A stretch of 64,000 nt of DNA. Source: CAYNST01 sp964434105. GTDB lineage: Bacteria; Pseudomonadota; Gammaproteobacteria; Pseudomonadales; Cellvibrionaceae. Positions 1 to 7,738 of this stretch are shown here, piece after piece. A program made the translations under genes and the position numbers. Location of the stretch: assembly GCA_964434105.1 (NCBI GenBank), contig CAYSTJ010000001.1:62001-126000 (forward strand), written 5' to 3'. A model generated the notes under the pieces. That model searched no databases, was not told the origin of the DNA, and saw nothing but the letters and a program-made list of their open reading frames with translations. Position 1 is the stretch's first letter; every line of letters begins with the position of its first letter.

Positions 1-320
1 ACATAGGGTTTAAAGCCGCCGAAATTGTTGAAAACATAGGTGGCGGACGGAGCGATCTCCTGGATGCTCAACGCGCCACCATGCCAGGATCGTGCATCCA
101 GGCCAATTTCCAGGCCATCCATGACGTAGTAACCAAGTCCGACACCTATTTGAAAATACGAGTCGTTATAGGCTGTTGTGGTGCCAGCGCTGACACTGAC
201 GCGCGCCTTGCCGCTGGAAAAATTGTCCTGACCCAGCGCGGGTGCAGTGAGTAACAGGAGGGGAGCCAGGGACTGGATGGCCCGAACCAGGCATCGGAAA
301 CCGGGAAGCGATATGCGCAT
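1..320 (-). CDS. Outer-membrane beta-barrel protein, 3' end outside window
   Basis: The reverse strand from position 320 reads without a stop to the window edge (106 codons seen). It begins with a signal peptide (MRISLPGF, then a leucine-rich core LAPLLLL and a cleavage-like APALGQD at about residues 27-33). The rest alternates aromatic and small residues (YFQIGVGLGYYVMDGLEIGLDAR) as in transmembrane beta-strands of small OmpW/OmpA-like barrels. The ATG is preceded by AAGAG at good spacing. It lies 70 bp downstream of the SUMF1-domain gene on the same strand, so the two may be cotranscribed. Family assignment beyond 'outer-membrane beta-barrel' is inference, because the C-terminus is missing. 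Confidence 0.7.
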   Translation of the reverse strand, partial: MRISLPGFRCLVRAIQSLAPLLLLTAPALGQDNFSSGKARVSVSAGTTTAYNDSYFQIGVGLGYYVMDGLEIGLDARSWHGGALSIQEIAPSATYVFNNFGGFKPY

Positions 321-390
321 GAGTTCTCTTTAAAATGTGGTGAACGTTTGCCTGTCTGTTCATTACCGCCATTCTGATCCAAAACAGGCG

Positions 391-1719
391 CTATTGTATA
401 TCCCGTGCCAGCCGGAAACCGACGCCGGTATCTTTTCGGTGCTCTGCCTGGGCATAGCGGTTGGCAGAGCGGGCGCTTCTGATACCTTCATTCCAGACGC
501 CACCCCGCATTGCCCTGGCTGCAGCCGGGCCGCAGCTGCCGCCGTCTGCGAGATAGCGGGCCGCGCTATCGGTCGGTCTGCCTTCGTATGAATTTAACCA
601 GCAGTCCATCGTCCATTCCCGCACATTGTCGTGTACGTTATACAGCCCCCAGGGATTGGGGGGAAAAGCGGTTACCGGCACGGTCCCACCGCGGAATTTG
701 CCTGTACTGGGGCATCCGGCAAACGTGTTGAATTCACGGTCGTCTACATTGGCCTCGCCGAAGTGCAGGCAGGCGCCTGTCGAGTAAGGCGTCACAGTTC
801 CAGCGCGGGCCGCATATTCCCATTCCGCTTCGGTGGGGAGGCGGTAAACAAAGCCGGTTTCCTCGCTCAACCACTGGGCATAATCCCGCGCGTCAACCCA
901 GCTCACGTTGATCACAGGACGATCGGCGCGCCCCCAGCCGTAATCATCCGGCGGATTTCGGCCGGTTTCCACCGCAAAGGTATCGTATTCGGCAAAGGTT
1001 ACCTCGGTCTGACCTATGGCGAATGGCAATACGTTAACTTCCACCTGCGGTCCTTCATCGGGATCGGAGCCCGGTTCGTCGTGGTAAGCGCCCATCAGGT
1101 AGTTGCCACCCGGAATGAAGACCATATTGGGACCCGGGTTGCCATCCTTAAGTCGGTCCTGAAAAACCTCGTAGGGTTCGAACTCACGGACTGCGGTGCT
1201 GGGCAAACGTTTTCGACGGTCCGCCATATCCTGTTCAAGTTGTTGCAACGCCCGTCGGGAAGCAACCAGTTTGTCGATCAGCGGTGTGCCCTCCAGCCAG
1301 GGTTTAAGTGTGTCTGCTGTGTCAAGTGTCTCCCGGGCAATACGCAGGTCATGCCACCTGATGGATCGCTCGATCAGTTCCAGGTAGCGCTCGGCAAGGC
1401 TCTGGATCCCGATCTGGGCGTCCTGGGATTTCGGAAACTTTTCCAGCGTATCAAGGTACAGTTCAAACGCATTGACGCCCGCGGGTTGAGTCAGATGCCC
1501 CATCTGGAAACGCAGGCGCGCCTCGCGCAGCATTGATTTTTCGAGTTCCTGTCGTGATTTTCCGATGACCGTTGTCCAGACGCCGGTCGCCAGAATGACC
1601 AGTGTCAGGATGATAATCACCAGCTCCCGATAGACAGCCGACAGGCTCGCGATGAGCCCACCAGCGGTCGATCGGGATTTTGACGCGTTGGGTGGTGATG
1701 GCTGAGGATCCGCGCTCAT
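391..1719 (-). CDS. Membrane-anchored SUMF1/FGE-fold protein lacking the catalytic cysteines
   Basis: A 442-residue protein. Residues about 31-53 form one transmembrane helix (ELVIIILTLVILATGVW), 54-185 are helical and charged, and 195-440 form a formylglycine-generating-enzyme (SUMF1) domain, seen in MVFIPGGNYLMG, EVTFAEYD, RLPTEAEWEYAARAG, NVREWTMDCW and AMRGGVWNEG...GFRLAR. True FGEs carry active-site cysteines after the RGGS motif; here the segment RGGVWNEGIRSARSANR has none. It is therefore probably a binding or sensing relative rather than a sulfatase activator, and no sulfatase gene is seen in the window. I chose the ATG at 1719 (AGGA upstream) over an in-frame TTG two codons earlier. 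A stronger ribosome site drives an ATG at 1744 in another frame. Confidence 0.8.
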   Translation of the reverse strand: MSADPQPSPPNASKSRSTAGGLIASLSAVYRELVIIILTLVILATGVWTTVIGKSRQELEKSMLREARLRFQMGHLTQPAGVNAFELYLDTLEKFPKSQDAQIGIQSLAERYLELIERSIRWHDLRIARETLDTADTLKPWLEGTPLIDKLVASRRALQQLEQDMADRRKRLPSTAVREFEPYEVFQDRLKDGNPGPNMVFIPGGNYLMGAYHDEPGSDPDEGPQVEVNVLPFAIGQTEVTFAEYDTFAVETGRNPPDDYGWGRADRPVINVSWVDARDYAQWLSEETGFVYRLPTEAEWEYAARAGTVTPYSTGACLHFGEANVDDREFNTFAGCPSTGKFRGGTVPVTAFPPNPWGLYNVHDNVREWTMDCWLNSYEGRPTDSAARYLADGGSCGPAAARAMRGGVWNEGIRSARSANRYAQAEHRKDTGVGFRLARDIQ

Positions 1720-1968
1720 TAACAAGTCCTAGGTTGCACCCCATGAGAATAGCTCCTTTGTCCCGTTTCTGCCCGAAAGCGCCGCAAATACCCCTCGCTG
1801 AAGGTCGTGCCGGCAACCTGCAAAAAGGCGTGTCAATGATCGGAAATCGGATGCGTCGTTACTTGAAAATAGCCACTATTGCGCCAGCCTGACCTGGTGG
1901 CAGCCAGTAAAAGGTTGCAGCGTTGCTGCAAAACTATCTGAGAAGCGAAATTGTAAGGATTGAATCAA

Positions 1969-2826
1969 ATGTTGTACCTGCGCGCTGGGTTCGCACTGAT
2001 TATGGCCCTGATGGCCAATGCCGGAGCGGCAACGGAAATCATCAAATGCCTCGACAAAAACGGCAAACTGCTGTTCACCGATAATCGGCGTCTGTGTCAG
2101 GAGTCGACCGGAACACCGGCGGCCAGTGTGGATGTCCGGGTGCACAACCTGCACTCCCAATACGGCGCGCTGGTCAGCGAGGAGTATTACAATTACGCGT
2201 TTCGCGCCTATGCGCCGCTTGACGGTTACCGCTTGAACATCATCGCTGAGAAAAAGCTGATCGACAGTGATCCAGAATTGTTGAGCAGGGCTGCCCGGAA
2301 GCTGGAGCGTGCGGTTGATGTGGCGTTGCTGGCTTTTCCGGCCAGTGCGCGGCCGCAATTCGATGAGGTTCGCTATTTTATCTTCAGTGGAGAGGAATCA
2401 CGCAGCGGCGGCCGACGCGGCGGGCAGTGGTATTTCCCGCGCAATAACCGCACCTCCCCACGGTTTGACAACAGTATCGTCATACGCTCCGCGAAAGACT
2501 ATCTGCGTTACTCGAGCAAGCAAGCCGCGCGAACCGCACTGCATGAGTTGAGCCACGCCTATTACTATTACCACTATCGCAGAATTGGCAAATCCGTGCG
2601 CGATGCCTATAACAATGCAGAAAAAGGTGGACTGTACCGGAATGTGGCCACGGAAAACGGTCGGACGCTCAATTCGGCCTATGCTACGACCAACGAGCGG
2701 GAATACTTTGCCGAACTGAGCAAGATCTACTTCCTGCACAATGCCTACTATCCGTTCCGGTCGCTGGAACTTGAGGGGTATGACCCGGTGGGGTACCGAA
2801 TGATTCGGGATGCCTTTATTCAATAG
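1969..2826 (+). CDS. Secreted HExxH (zinc metallopeptidase-like) protein
   Basis: A 285-residue exported protein. The signal peptide is MLYLRAGFALIMALMANAGAA. Next comes a DUF4124-like stretch (EIIKCLDKNGKLLFTDNRRLC, residues about 23-44), common at the N-terminus of gammaproteobacterial periplasmic proteins. A zinc-binding HELSH motif sits near residue 192 (TALHELSHAYYYY), and about 50 residues later NEREYFAELSKIYF could supply the third ligand, an arrangement like the lethal-factor/Pro-Pro-endopeptidase type. Activity and substrate are unknown. The start has AAGGA 9 nt upstream. It is divergent from the SUMF1-fold gene across a 249-bp intergenic region and convergent with the kinase/phosphatase gene. 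Confidence 0.7.
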   Translation: MLYLRAGFALIMALMANAGAATEIIKCLDKNGKLLFTDNRRLCQESTGTPAASVDVRVHNLHSQYGALVSEEYYNYAFRAYAPLDGYRLNIIAEKKLIDSDPELLSRAARKLERAVDVALLAFPASARPQFDEVRYFIFSGEESRSGGRRGGQWYFPRNNRTSPRFDNSIVIRSAKDYLRYSSKQAARTALHELSHAYYYYHYRRIGKSVRDAYNNAEKGGLYRNVATENGRTLNSAYATTNEREYFAELSKIYFLHNAYYPFRSLELEGYDPVGYRMIRDAFIQ

Positions 2827-2846
2827 CCCGGCTGTGCGCCTGACGT

Positions 2847-4607
2847 TTATGCCTGCAATACGAACTGGGCCACCACGATAAGTGCCAGCACCAGTGCGAC
2901 GCTTTTCCAGAAGCCCGCGGGATGGCGCTCGGCCAGCGGTCGGCGCCTGCTGTTGACATAGCGCGGGTTGGGGTGGCGCAGGTCGTACAGGAATTCCGAC
3001 AGGGATGGATAGCGCTGCCCGGGGTCTATCGCCACGGCCCGACGCAGCGCGCCATCCACCCAGTCCGGCACCGCGCGTTCCGGGCGACAGGCCGTGTCGT
3101 AAACAAGCCGCTTTTGCGCGGCACGCGAGCGGGTTTTCGCCACGTCCATCCCGTACGGCAGTGCGCCGGTGAGCATTTGATAGGCAATGACACCCAGCGA
3201 AAAGAGATCAGAGCGCGGTGTCCCCGCGTCGCCCAAAAAATACTCCGGTGCCGTGTATTGGGCTGTGCCAAGTATCCGCCGGGGTGTCATCGGCGCTGCA
3301 TTGTCGGTGACCCCGGCCACGTGGACCGAACCAAAGTCGATGATCCGTACAGTGCCGGTGGTGTCGATCATGACGTTGTCCGGTCGCAGGTCCTGGTGCA
3401 GCATTTCCAGCCGGTGAAACGCCCGCAGACCGCGGGCAATCTGCTCCACAATGCCCCGCACCGTTTCCAGGTCAGGATCCGGATTGTCAATCATCCACTG
3501 CCGCAACGTCTGGCCCTCGATATATTCCATGACGATGTAGAGGGCATTGCGTTTTTCGTCCGCCAGGTGTGGCTTCAGAACGTGAGGGCTGTTGATCCGG
3601 CGGGCGATCCACTCCTCCAGCAGAAATCTCTCCAGGTGGTTGTGGTCGTCCTGTTGATCGATTGAGGGTGTCTTCAGTACGACCCGCTTGTCCAGCGGGT
3701 CGGTGGCCAGATAAACATGGCTGCGGCTGCTGGCATGCAGGCTGCGGACGATGCGATACCCCTCGCACTGGGATCTTGCATTCAGGTCCGGCGGTAGCGG
3801 CAGGTTTTTTGCGATCTGCTGTATCTCGCTGCCGTGCGGCACGGGCAGCGTGTCCACCCGGGCGATCTGAACGGTCAGGTTGTCATCGCTGCCATTGCGG
3901 CAGGCCATCTCGAGCACGGTATCGGCGCCCTGCTGCGGATCGGCGGCCTGCATTGCCTGCATAAGGCTGTCATCGGACAGAAACTCATAGGTGCCGTCCG
4001 TGGCGAGGAGAAACACGTCGCCGGGTTCCAGGAGGTGGGCCTGGTAATCGATTTCCACATGAGGGCTGACCCCCAGTGCCCGGTTCAAATGGCTTTCCGT
4101 AGACGACAGCCAGGTGCGGTGATCCCGTGTCAGCAGTTCCAGCGTACCGGCCCGCAGGCGGTACAACCGCGCATCCCCCACATGGAATACATGGGCTGTC
4201 GCGGACTTCAGGATCAGGGTCGTGAAGGTGCAGACATAACCGCGATCCCGATCGAACCGATAGGGGCTTTGTCGCGTCTGGGAATATAGCCATGCATTCA
4301 TTGATGCCAGCACACGTTGGGCGGACTGCTTGACGGACCAGGCATCGGAGGTGCAGTAGTAATCATTTAAAAAGCCGCTGACCGCCGTCTCGCTGGCAAT
4401 CTGGCTGACGTTGCTACTGCTGATGCCATCCGCCAGCGCAAGCGTTATACCCTTACTGTTCAGCACAGCGCCGGCCGGGATGCAGGCACCATGAAAATCC
4501 TGATTGAGGGCTTTGATGCCACGGCTGGACGCCTGGCCGAGCGTTATGGACAACGCGGCAATGCTGTCGCCTGCGGGGATCTGCTGCTGGAGGCGTGTCT
4601 GCGGCAT
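2847..4607 (-). CDS. Bifunctional PP2C phosphatase / Ser-Thr protein kinase
   Basis: A 586-residue fusion. Residues about 1-250 form a PPM/PP2C phosphatase with metal-ligand motifs (ALADGISS, FHVGDARLYRL, LLATDGTYEFLSD, GSDDNLTVQIA). Residues about 270-530 form a Hanks-type kinase with the ATP lysine in RVVLKTP, catalytic loop HQDLRPDN and metal motif DFGS. The glycine-rich loop is degenerate (SLHASSRSHVY). A C-terminal helix (SVALVLALIVVAQFVLQA) anchors it to the inner membrane. Its start lies 15 bp after the stop of the formate/nitrite transporter gene, so they form one operon. Such fusions are known in proteobacterial nitrate/nitrite assimilation clusters, so control of nitrite uptake is the favoured role (inference). 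Confidence 0.9.
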   Translation of the reverse strand: MPQTRLQQQIPAGDSIAALSITLGQASSRGIKALNQDFHGACIPAGAVLNSKGITLALADGISSSNVSQIASETAVSGFLNDYYCTSDAWSVKQSAQRVLASMNAWLYSQTRQSPYRFDRDRGYVCTFTTLILKSATAHVFHVGDARLYRLRAGTLELLTRDHRTWLSSTESHLNRALGVSPHVEIDYQAHLLEPGDVFLLATDGTYEFLSDDSLMQAMQAADPQQGADTVLEMACRNGSDDNLTVQIARVDTLPVPHGSEIQQIAKNLPLPPDLNARSQCEGYRIVRSLHASSRSHVYLATDPLDKRVVLKTPSIDQQDDHNHLERFLLEEWIARRINSPHVLKPHLADEKRNALYIVMEYIEGQTLRQWMIDNPDPDLETVRGIVEQIARGLRAFHRLEMLHQDLRPDNVMIDTTGTVRIIDFGSVHVAGVTDNAAPMTPRRILGTAQYTAPEYFLGDAGTPRSDLFSLGVIAYQMLTGALPYGMDVAKTRSRAAQKRLVYDTACRPERAVPDWVDGALRRAVAIDPGQRYPSLSEFLYDLRHPNPRYVNSRRRPLAERHPAGFWKSVALVLALIVVAQFVLQA

Positions 4608-4622
4608 GATGGCTGGCTCCCG

Positions 4623-5432
4623 CTAGAATGCACGTTGCGGTGCAGTGCGTACATGTGTGGTATAGAGGGTCAATCCCGTTAACGACAGGCCGCCGATCAG
4701 GTTGCCCAGCACCACCGGGATTTCATTCCAGATCATGTAATCCATGATGGAGAATTCGCCGCCCATCATCATGGCGGACGGAAACAAAAACATGTTCACC
4801 ACCGAATGCTCGAAGCCCATGCCAAAAAACAGCATGATCGGCATCCACATCGCAATGACCTTACCGCCAACGGTGGTGGAAATCATGGCGCCAACCACAC
4901 CCAGCGACACCATCCAGTTGCACAGCACGCCACGAATAAAAATCGTCAGCATGCCGGCGGCGCCATACTCCTTGTAACCCAGTGTGCGGTCCTCACCGAT
5001 GCCGGAGATAATTTCGCCAACTTTGTCCGGCGCCGACGAGAAGCCGTTGGTGAAAACTATGGCCATTAGCAAAGCCACTGTCAGCGCACCGAGAAAATTG
5101 CCGGTAAAGACAACGCCCCAGTGACGGAAAATGCGCGGCCAGGTGACACCCGGGCGTCGATCAAACAGCGCCAGCGGCGTCAGGACGAATACGCCGGTCA
5201 GCAGGTCAAATCCCATCAGGTACAGTATGCAAAAGCCCACCGGAAACAACATGGCCCCGATAATCGGATAACCCGTCTGCACGGCTACGGTGACTGCAAA
5301 CACAGCCGCGATAGCGAGGATGGCTCCAGCCATGTAGGCACGAATCAGGACATCCCGGGTAGCCATACACAGTTTGGCTTCACCCGCGTCGACCATTTTC
5401 GACGTAAATTCTGAAGGGAGTAAATAGGACAT
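4623..5432 (-). CDS. Formate/nitrite transporter (FNT family, NirC/FocA-like)
   Basis: A 269-residue integral membrane protein with six hydrophobic segments and FNT signatures: an N-terminal GEAKLCMATRDVLIRAYMAG, the NWMVSLGVVGA segment and the pore histidine in GMGFEHSVVNMF. It should move nitrite or formate across the inner membrane. It is the first gene of an operon with the downstream PP2C/kinase fusion. NirC-type nitrite transport fits the kinase/phosphatase partner better than FocA, since no pyruvate-formate lyase is nearby, but substrate cannot be read from sequence. The leader upstream contains two small hairpins (5563-5579 and 5465-5480). Confidence 0.9.
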   Translation of the reverse strand: MSYLLPSEFTSKMVDAGEAKLCMATRDVLIRAYMAGAILAIAAVFAVTVAVQTGYPIIGAMLFPVGFCILYLMGFDLLTGVFVLTPLALFDRRPGVTWPRIFRHWGVVFTGNFLGALTVALLMAIVFTNGFSSAPDKVGEIISGIGEDRTLGYKEYGAAGMLTIFIRGVLCNWMVSLGVVGAMISTTVGGKVIAMWMPIMLFFGMGFEHSVVNMFLFPSAMMMGGEFSIMDYMIWNEIPVVLGNLIGGLSLTGLTLYTTHVRTAPQRAF

Positions 5433-6127
5433 AGGTCAGGCTCTTTTAAAACGATTGGATGCGGCCTCTCTGTGGAGAGGGCAGGTTAGCGCTTCCGACA
5501 CAGCAATTAATGAACCAATCGTTTAATAATACGTATGTATTTGATTGTTAAGGAAAATATCTCTACCTCTTTAAGGTAGGTCAGATCTTGCGAAAGATGA
5601 ATGTTTAAATATGGTGCAAACTCGGCGTGCAGGTGGCAGATAATAGTGCGGAATTGGCTATTGGTTCGTTTTCATGGCGCATGTTGGTGCGTATTCCTGA
5701 CAGGTTTGTGACCATTTTTTTAACGCCGTTTTCATTTGTAGGTGCAGGGGCAAATCGGGGCGTCTGAATAGTTACACAATTTATAGACAAAGGGTTGTAG
5801 ATACTGCCGGTTGCCGACTATGGGCGCGCAGCGGGGTGAGAGAAGGCGGTCAGGCAGTGCCCGCTCGCCGGGATAACAGACTTGTATTCTGCGGGCAACC
5901 TGATTACAGTTTAGGTCACATCCGCCCCTTGGCAGTAAGCCCCCTCAACCATCCCGAGAGTGTGCCGACCCCCTGGGGCTTTCCTATTTCAGGGCTACGA
6001 AAATTCCGGGCCACAAAAAAAGCCATCATCGCCGGCACCAGGTGCTTTTGGGTGCGCGAAGTATTGCCCCTCTTATCGGTGGTGGTTTTTTCCCGACCAA
6101 TTCCAATCTTGCCACGGAGGACGACGC
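5433..6127. other. Intergenic region: transporter leader, repeat end, dinD upstream
   Basis: No convincing gene. The part next to the FNT gene is AT-rich and holds two perfect 6-bp inverted repeats, CTACCT-N5-AGGTAG (5563-5579) and CCTCTC-N4-GAGAGG (5465-5480), which would be leader hairpins of the transporter mRNA. I could not fit them to the ANTAR two-hexaloop pattern. A solo repeat end lies at 5696-5775. The last 300 bp before dinD are open in the dinD frame, but the strong ribosome site is at 6116, so I treat this stretch as noncoding. Confidence 0.5.
5696..5775 (+). repeat. Solo right end of the GTAACTATTCAG repeat family
   Basis: This 80-bp stretch matches the right third of the complete copy at 44342-44568: shared blocks are ACAGGTTTGTGACCATTTTT, TAACGC, TAGGTGCAGGGGCAAA and CGGGGCG. 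It ends with a perfect CTGAATAGTTAC (5764-5775). No left terminus is visible upstream, so the copy is truncated or decayed. Confidence 0.8.
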
Positions 6128-6967
6128 ATGAAATCAGAGCTAATTCAATCACTTACCGAAACCTTTGAAGGTCACGCTCAGCAGACCGAAACCGGCGTCG
6201 AATACTGGCTTGCCAGAGATCTCCAGTATCTACTGGGGTATACGGAATGGCGCAATTTTACCCAAGTAATCACCAAGGCAAAGATCGCCTGTGAAGTCTC
6301 GGAGCACCCCCCTGGCGATCATTTTGTTGACGTTAACAAAACGATCGCCATGCCCAAAGGCGCTGAAAAAGACGTACCGGACCTGATGCTCACCCGCTAC
6401 GCCTGCTACCTGATCGCCCAGAACGGCGACTCCAAAAAGCAGCCCATAGCCTTCGCCCAAACCTATTTCGCGGTACAAACCCGCAAGGCCGAGCTGATCG
6501 AGAAACGGTTACTGGAAGCTGAGAGACTTTCAGCCCGTAAAAAGCTTACCACCACAGAAAAGGAGCTTTCCGAGGTGATCTATGAGCAAACCGGAGGCAA
6601 CCAGAACTTTGGTGTGATTCGCAGTAAAGGCGATCAAGCCCTGTTTGGAAAAACCACCCAGACCATGAAAGCTCACTGGCAGGTACCCGACAACCGCCCG
6701 CCAGCAGACTTTGCGCCAACCATTATTCTCAAGGCGAAAGACTTCGCCACTGAGATCACCATCTTCAATGCCCGCCAGCACCAAATGAAAACCGAGGGCG
6801 CCATTTCCAGCGAGCACATCACCAACAACCAGGCCGTGCGCAACACCCTGCTCGAACGTGGCATTCGCCCGGAAGCACTGCCTGCCGCCGAAGATGTGAG
6901 AAAAGTCGAGCGCCGTATTGCTTCTGCCGACAAAAAGTCCCTTACGAATCCCGACTCTCTGGACTGA
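6128..6967 (+). CDS. dinD: DNA-damage-inducible protein D homologue
   Basis: A 279-residue protein resembling E. coli DinD (about 274 aa), with the N-terminal EYWLARDLQYLLGYTEWRNF (BRO/DinD-type) followed by VPDLMLTRYACYLIAQNGD, FAQTYFAVQTRKAE and GNQNFGVIRSKGDQALFG, and the C-terminal helical part to residue 279. DinD is SOS-induced in E. coli and inhibits RecA filament pairing; the same role here is by homology. The ATG follows a strong GGAGG. I found no clear CTGT-N8-ACAG LexA box just upstream. dinD-like genes are often carried by mobile islands; here it sits between a repeat end and a helicase fragment. Confidence 0.85.
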   Translation: MKSELIQSLTETFEGHAQQTETGVEYWLARDLQYLLGYTEWRNFTQVITKAKIACEVSEHPPGDHFVDVNKTIAMPKGAEKDVPDLMLTRYACYLIAQNGDSKKQPIAFAQTYFAVQTRKAELIEKRLLEAERLSARKKLTTTEKELSEVIYEQTGGNQNFGVIRSKGDQALFGKTTQTMKAHWQVPDNRPPADFAPTIILKAKDFATEITIFNARQHQMKTEGAISSEHITNNQAVRNTLLERGIRPEALPAAEDVRKVERRIASADKKSLTNPDSLD

Positions 6968-6991
6968 ATATTTGGATGGCTAAAAAACCCA

Positions 6992-7350
6992 ATGCGTAAA
7001 CCCGTCGAAGCCTTGACCACTACACGTAGCGGCGGCGACGATTATTTACAACTCCTTCTTCCTCAGGCCCGACTGGAAGTAGACGAAAATCTGGTGCCCG
7101 GCCAGTTGTTGCGTCAAGGCATCCCCGGCCCCGAAGCGGGATTTCGCGGCGCTTAGTTTTGGCGCGCGGGAACAAATGGGCTTGACCAGCCGCAAGCATC
7201 CGCCCTATGAGTGCTGCGTAGTGGATGAGACACCGGATATCAGCGTGGAGCAATTGCGATTTCTGGTAGCACTGGGTGGCGAGCGACCGAACAGTCTGTT
7301 CTTTGCGGGAGATTTAGGGCAGCGAATTTTCCAAACACCATTACAGGCGC
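6992..7350 (+). pseudogene. Remnant of a UvrD/Rep-like superfamily I helicase
   Basis: From about 7160 the frame reads SFGAREQ then MGLTSRKHPPYECCVVDE, followed by ISVEQLRFLVALG and RPNSLFFAGDLGQRIFQ. This is the Walker B (VVDE) and following Q/GDLGQ motif region of a UvrD-like helicase, after which similarity ends and a stop follows at about 7368. Nothing before or after supplies the Walker A or later helicase motifs. An upstream 54-codon ORF (6992-7156) may be another decayed piece. I read this as a fragment of a lost gene. Confidence 0.65.
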
Positions 7351-7738
7351 GCGTGACCGGCTGTTGGTGACCAGTATGGACCCGTGTTCAGAGTTTTTGG
7401 ATGATATGCGGTTGTGAGAAGGATCCTGGCCGAAAAAAGGGCAACGGCGTGTCCAGACGATCGGCTGGATAGCGGTCTGCCGTCCGGGTGAGCCGCACTG
7501 CTGCCCCGGCAGGTGGCGCAGAAAGCACATTAATGACGTATAATGCATCTTATGAGAGGGTGCTCACACTTTGATCAACAACACTTTACCCAGTCCACAA
7601 ATCTGCTTGTTCCCGCTGTATTCCTCTAGGTTTTCCGATTAAAAAGTTATCTTGACTATAACAAAAACCAACGCGAATTCCCGCGCCGGCTGATGCGTTC
7701 TGGCCGACAGGGGAACAGGTTGTGCGGCGAGGTGAGCC
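7351..7738. other. Intergenic region before the first haem-protein pair
   Basis: About 390 bp with no supported gene. The sequence TAACAAAAACCAACG near 7657 and TTGACT near 7652 lie in an AT-rich stretch about 80-90 bp upstream of the 7739 start and could belong to its promoter, but spacing is not convincing. Confidence 0.35.

Noticed and set aside
391..1719. True formylglycine-generating enzyme
   Set aside because: Catalytic cysteines are absent and no sulfatase is nearby.
5465..5579. ANTAR-type antiterminator leader upstream of the nitrite transporter
   Set aside because: Two hairpins exist, but their loops are 4 and 5 nt and lack the required hexaloop bases.
5620..5660. Possible sigma54 promoter for the FNT operon (TGCAC...TTGCA on the reverse strand)
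   Set aside because: The spacing between the two boxes is two bases too long and one conserved G is missing.
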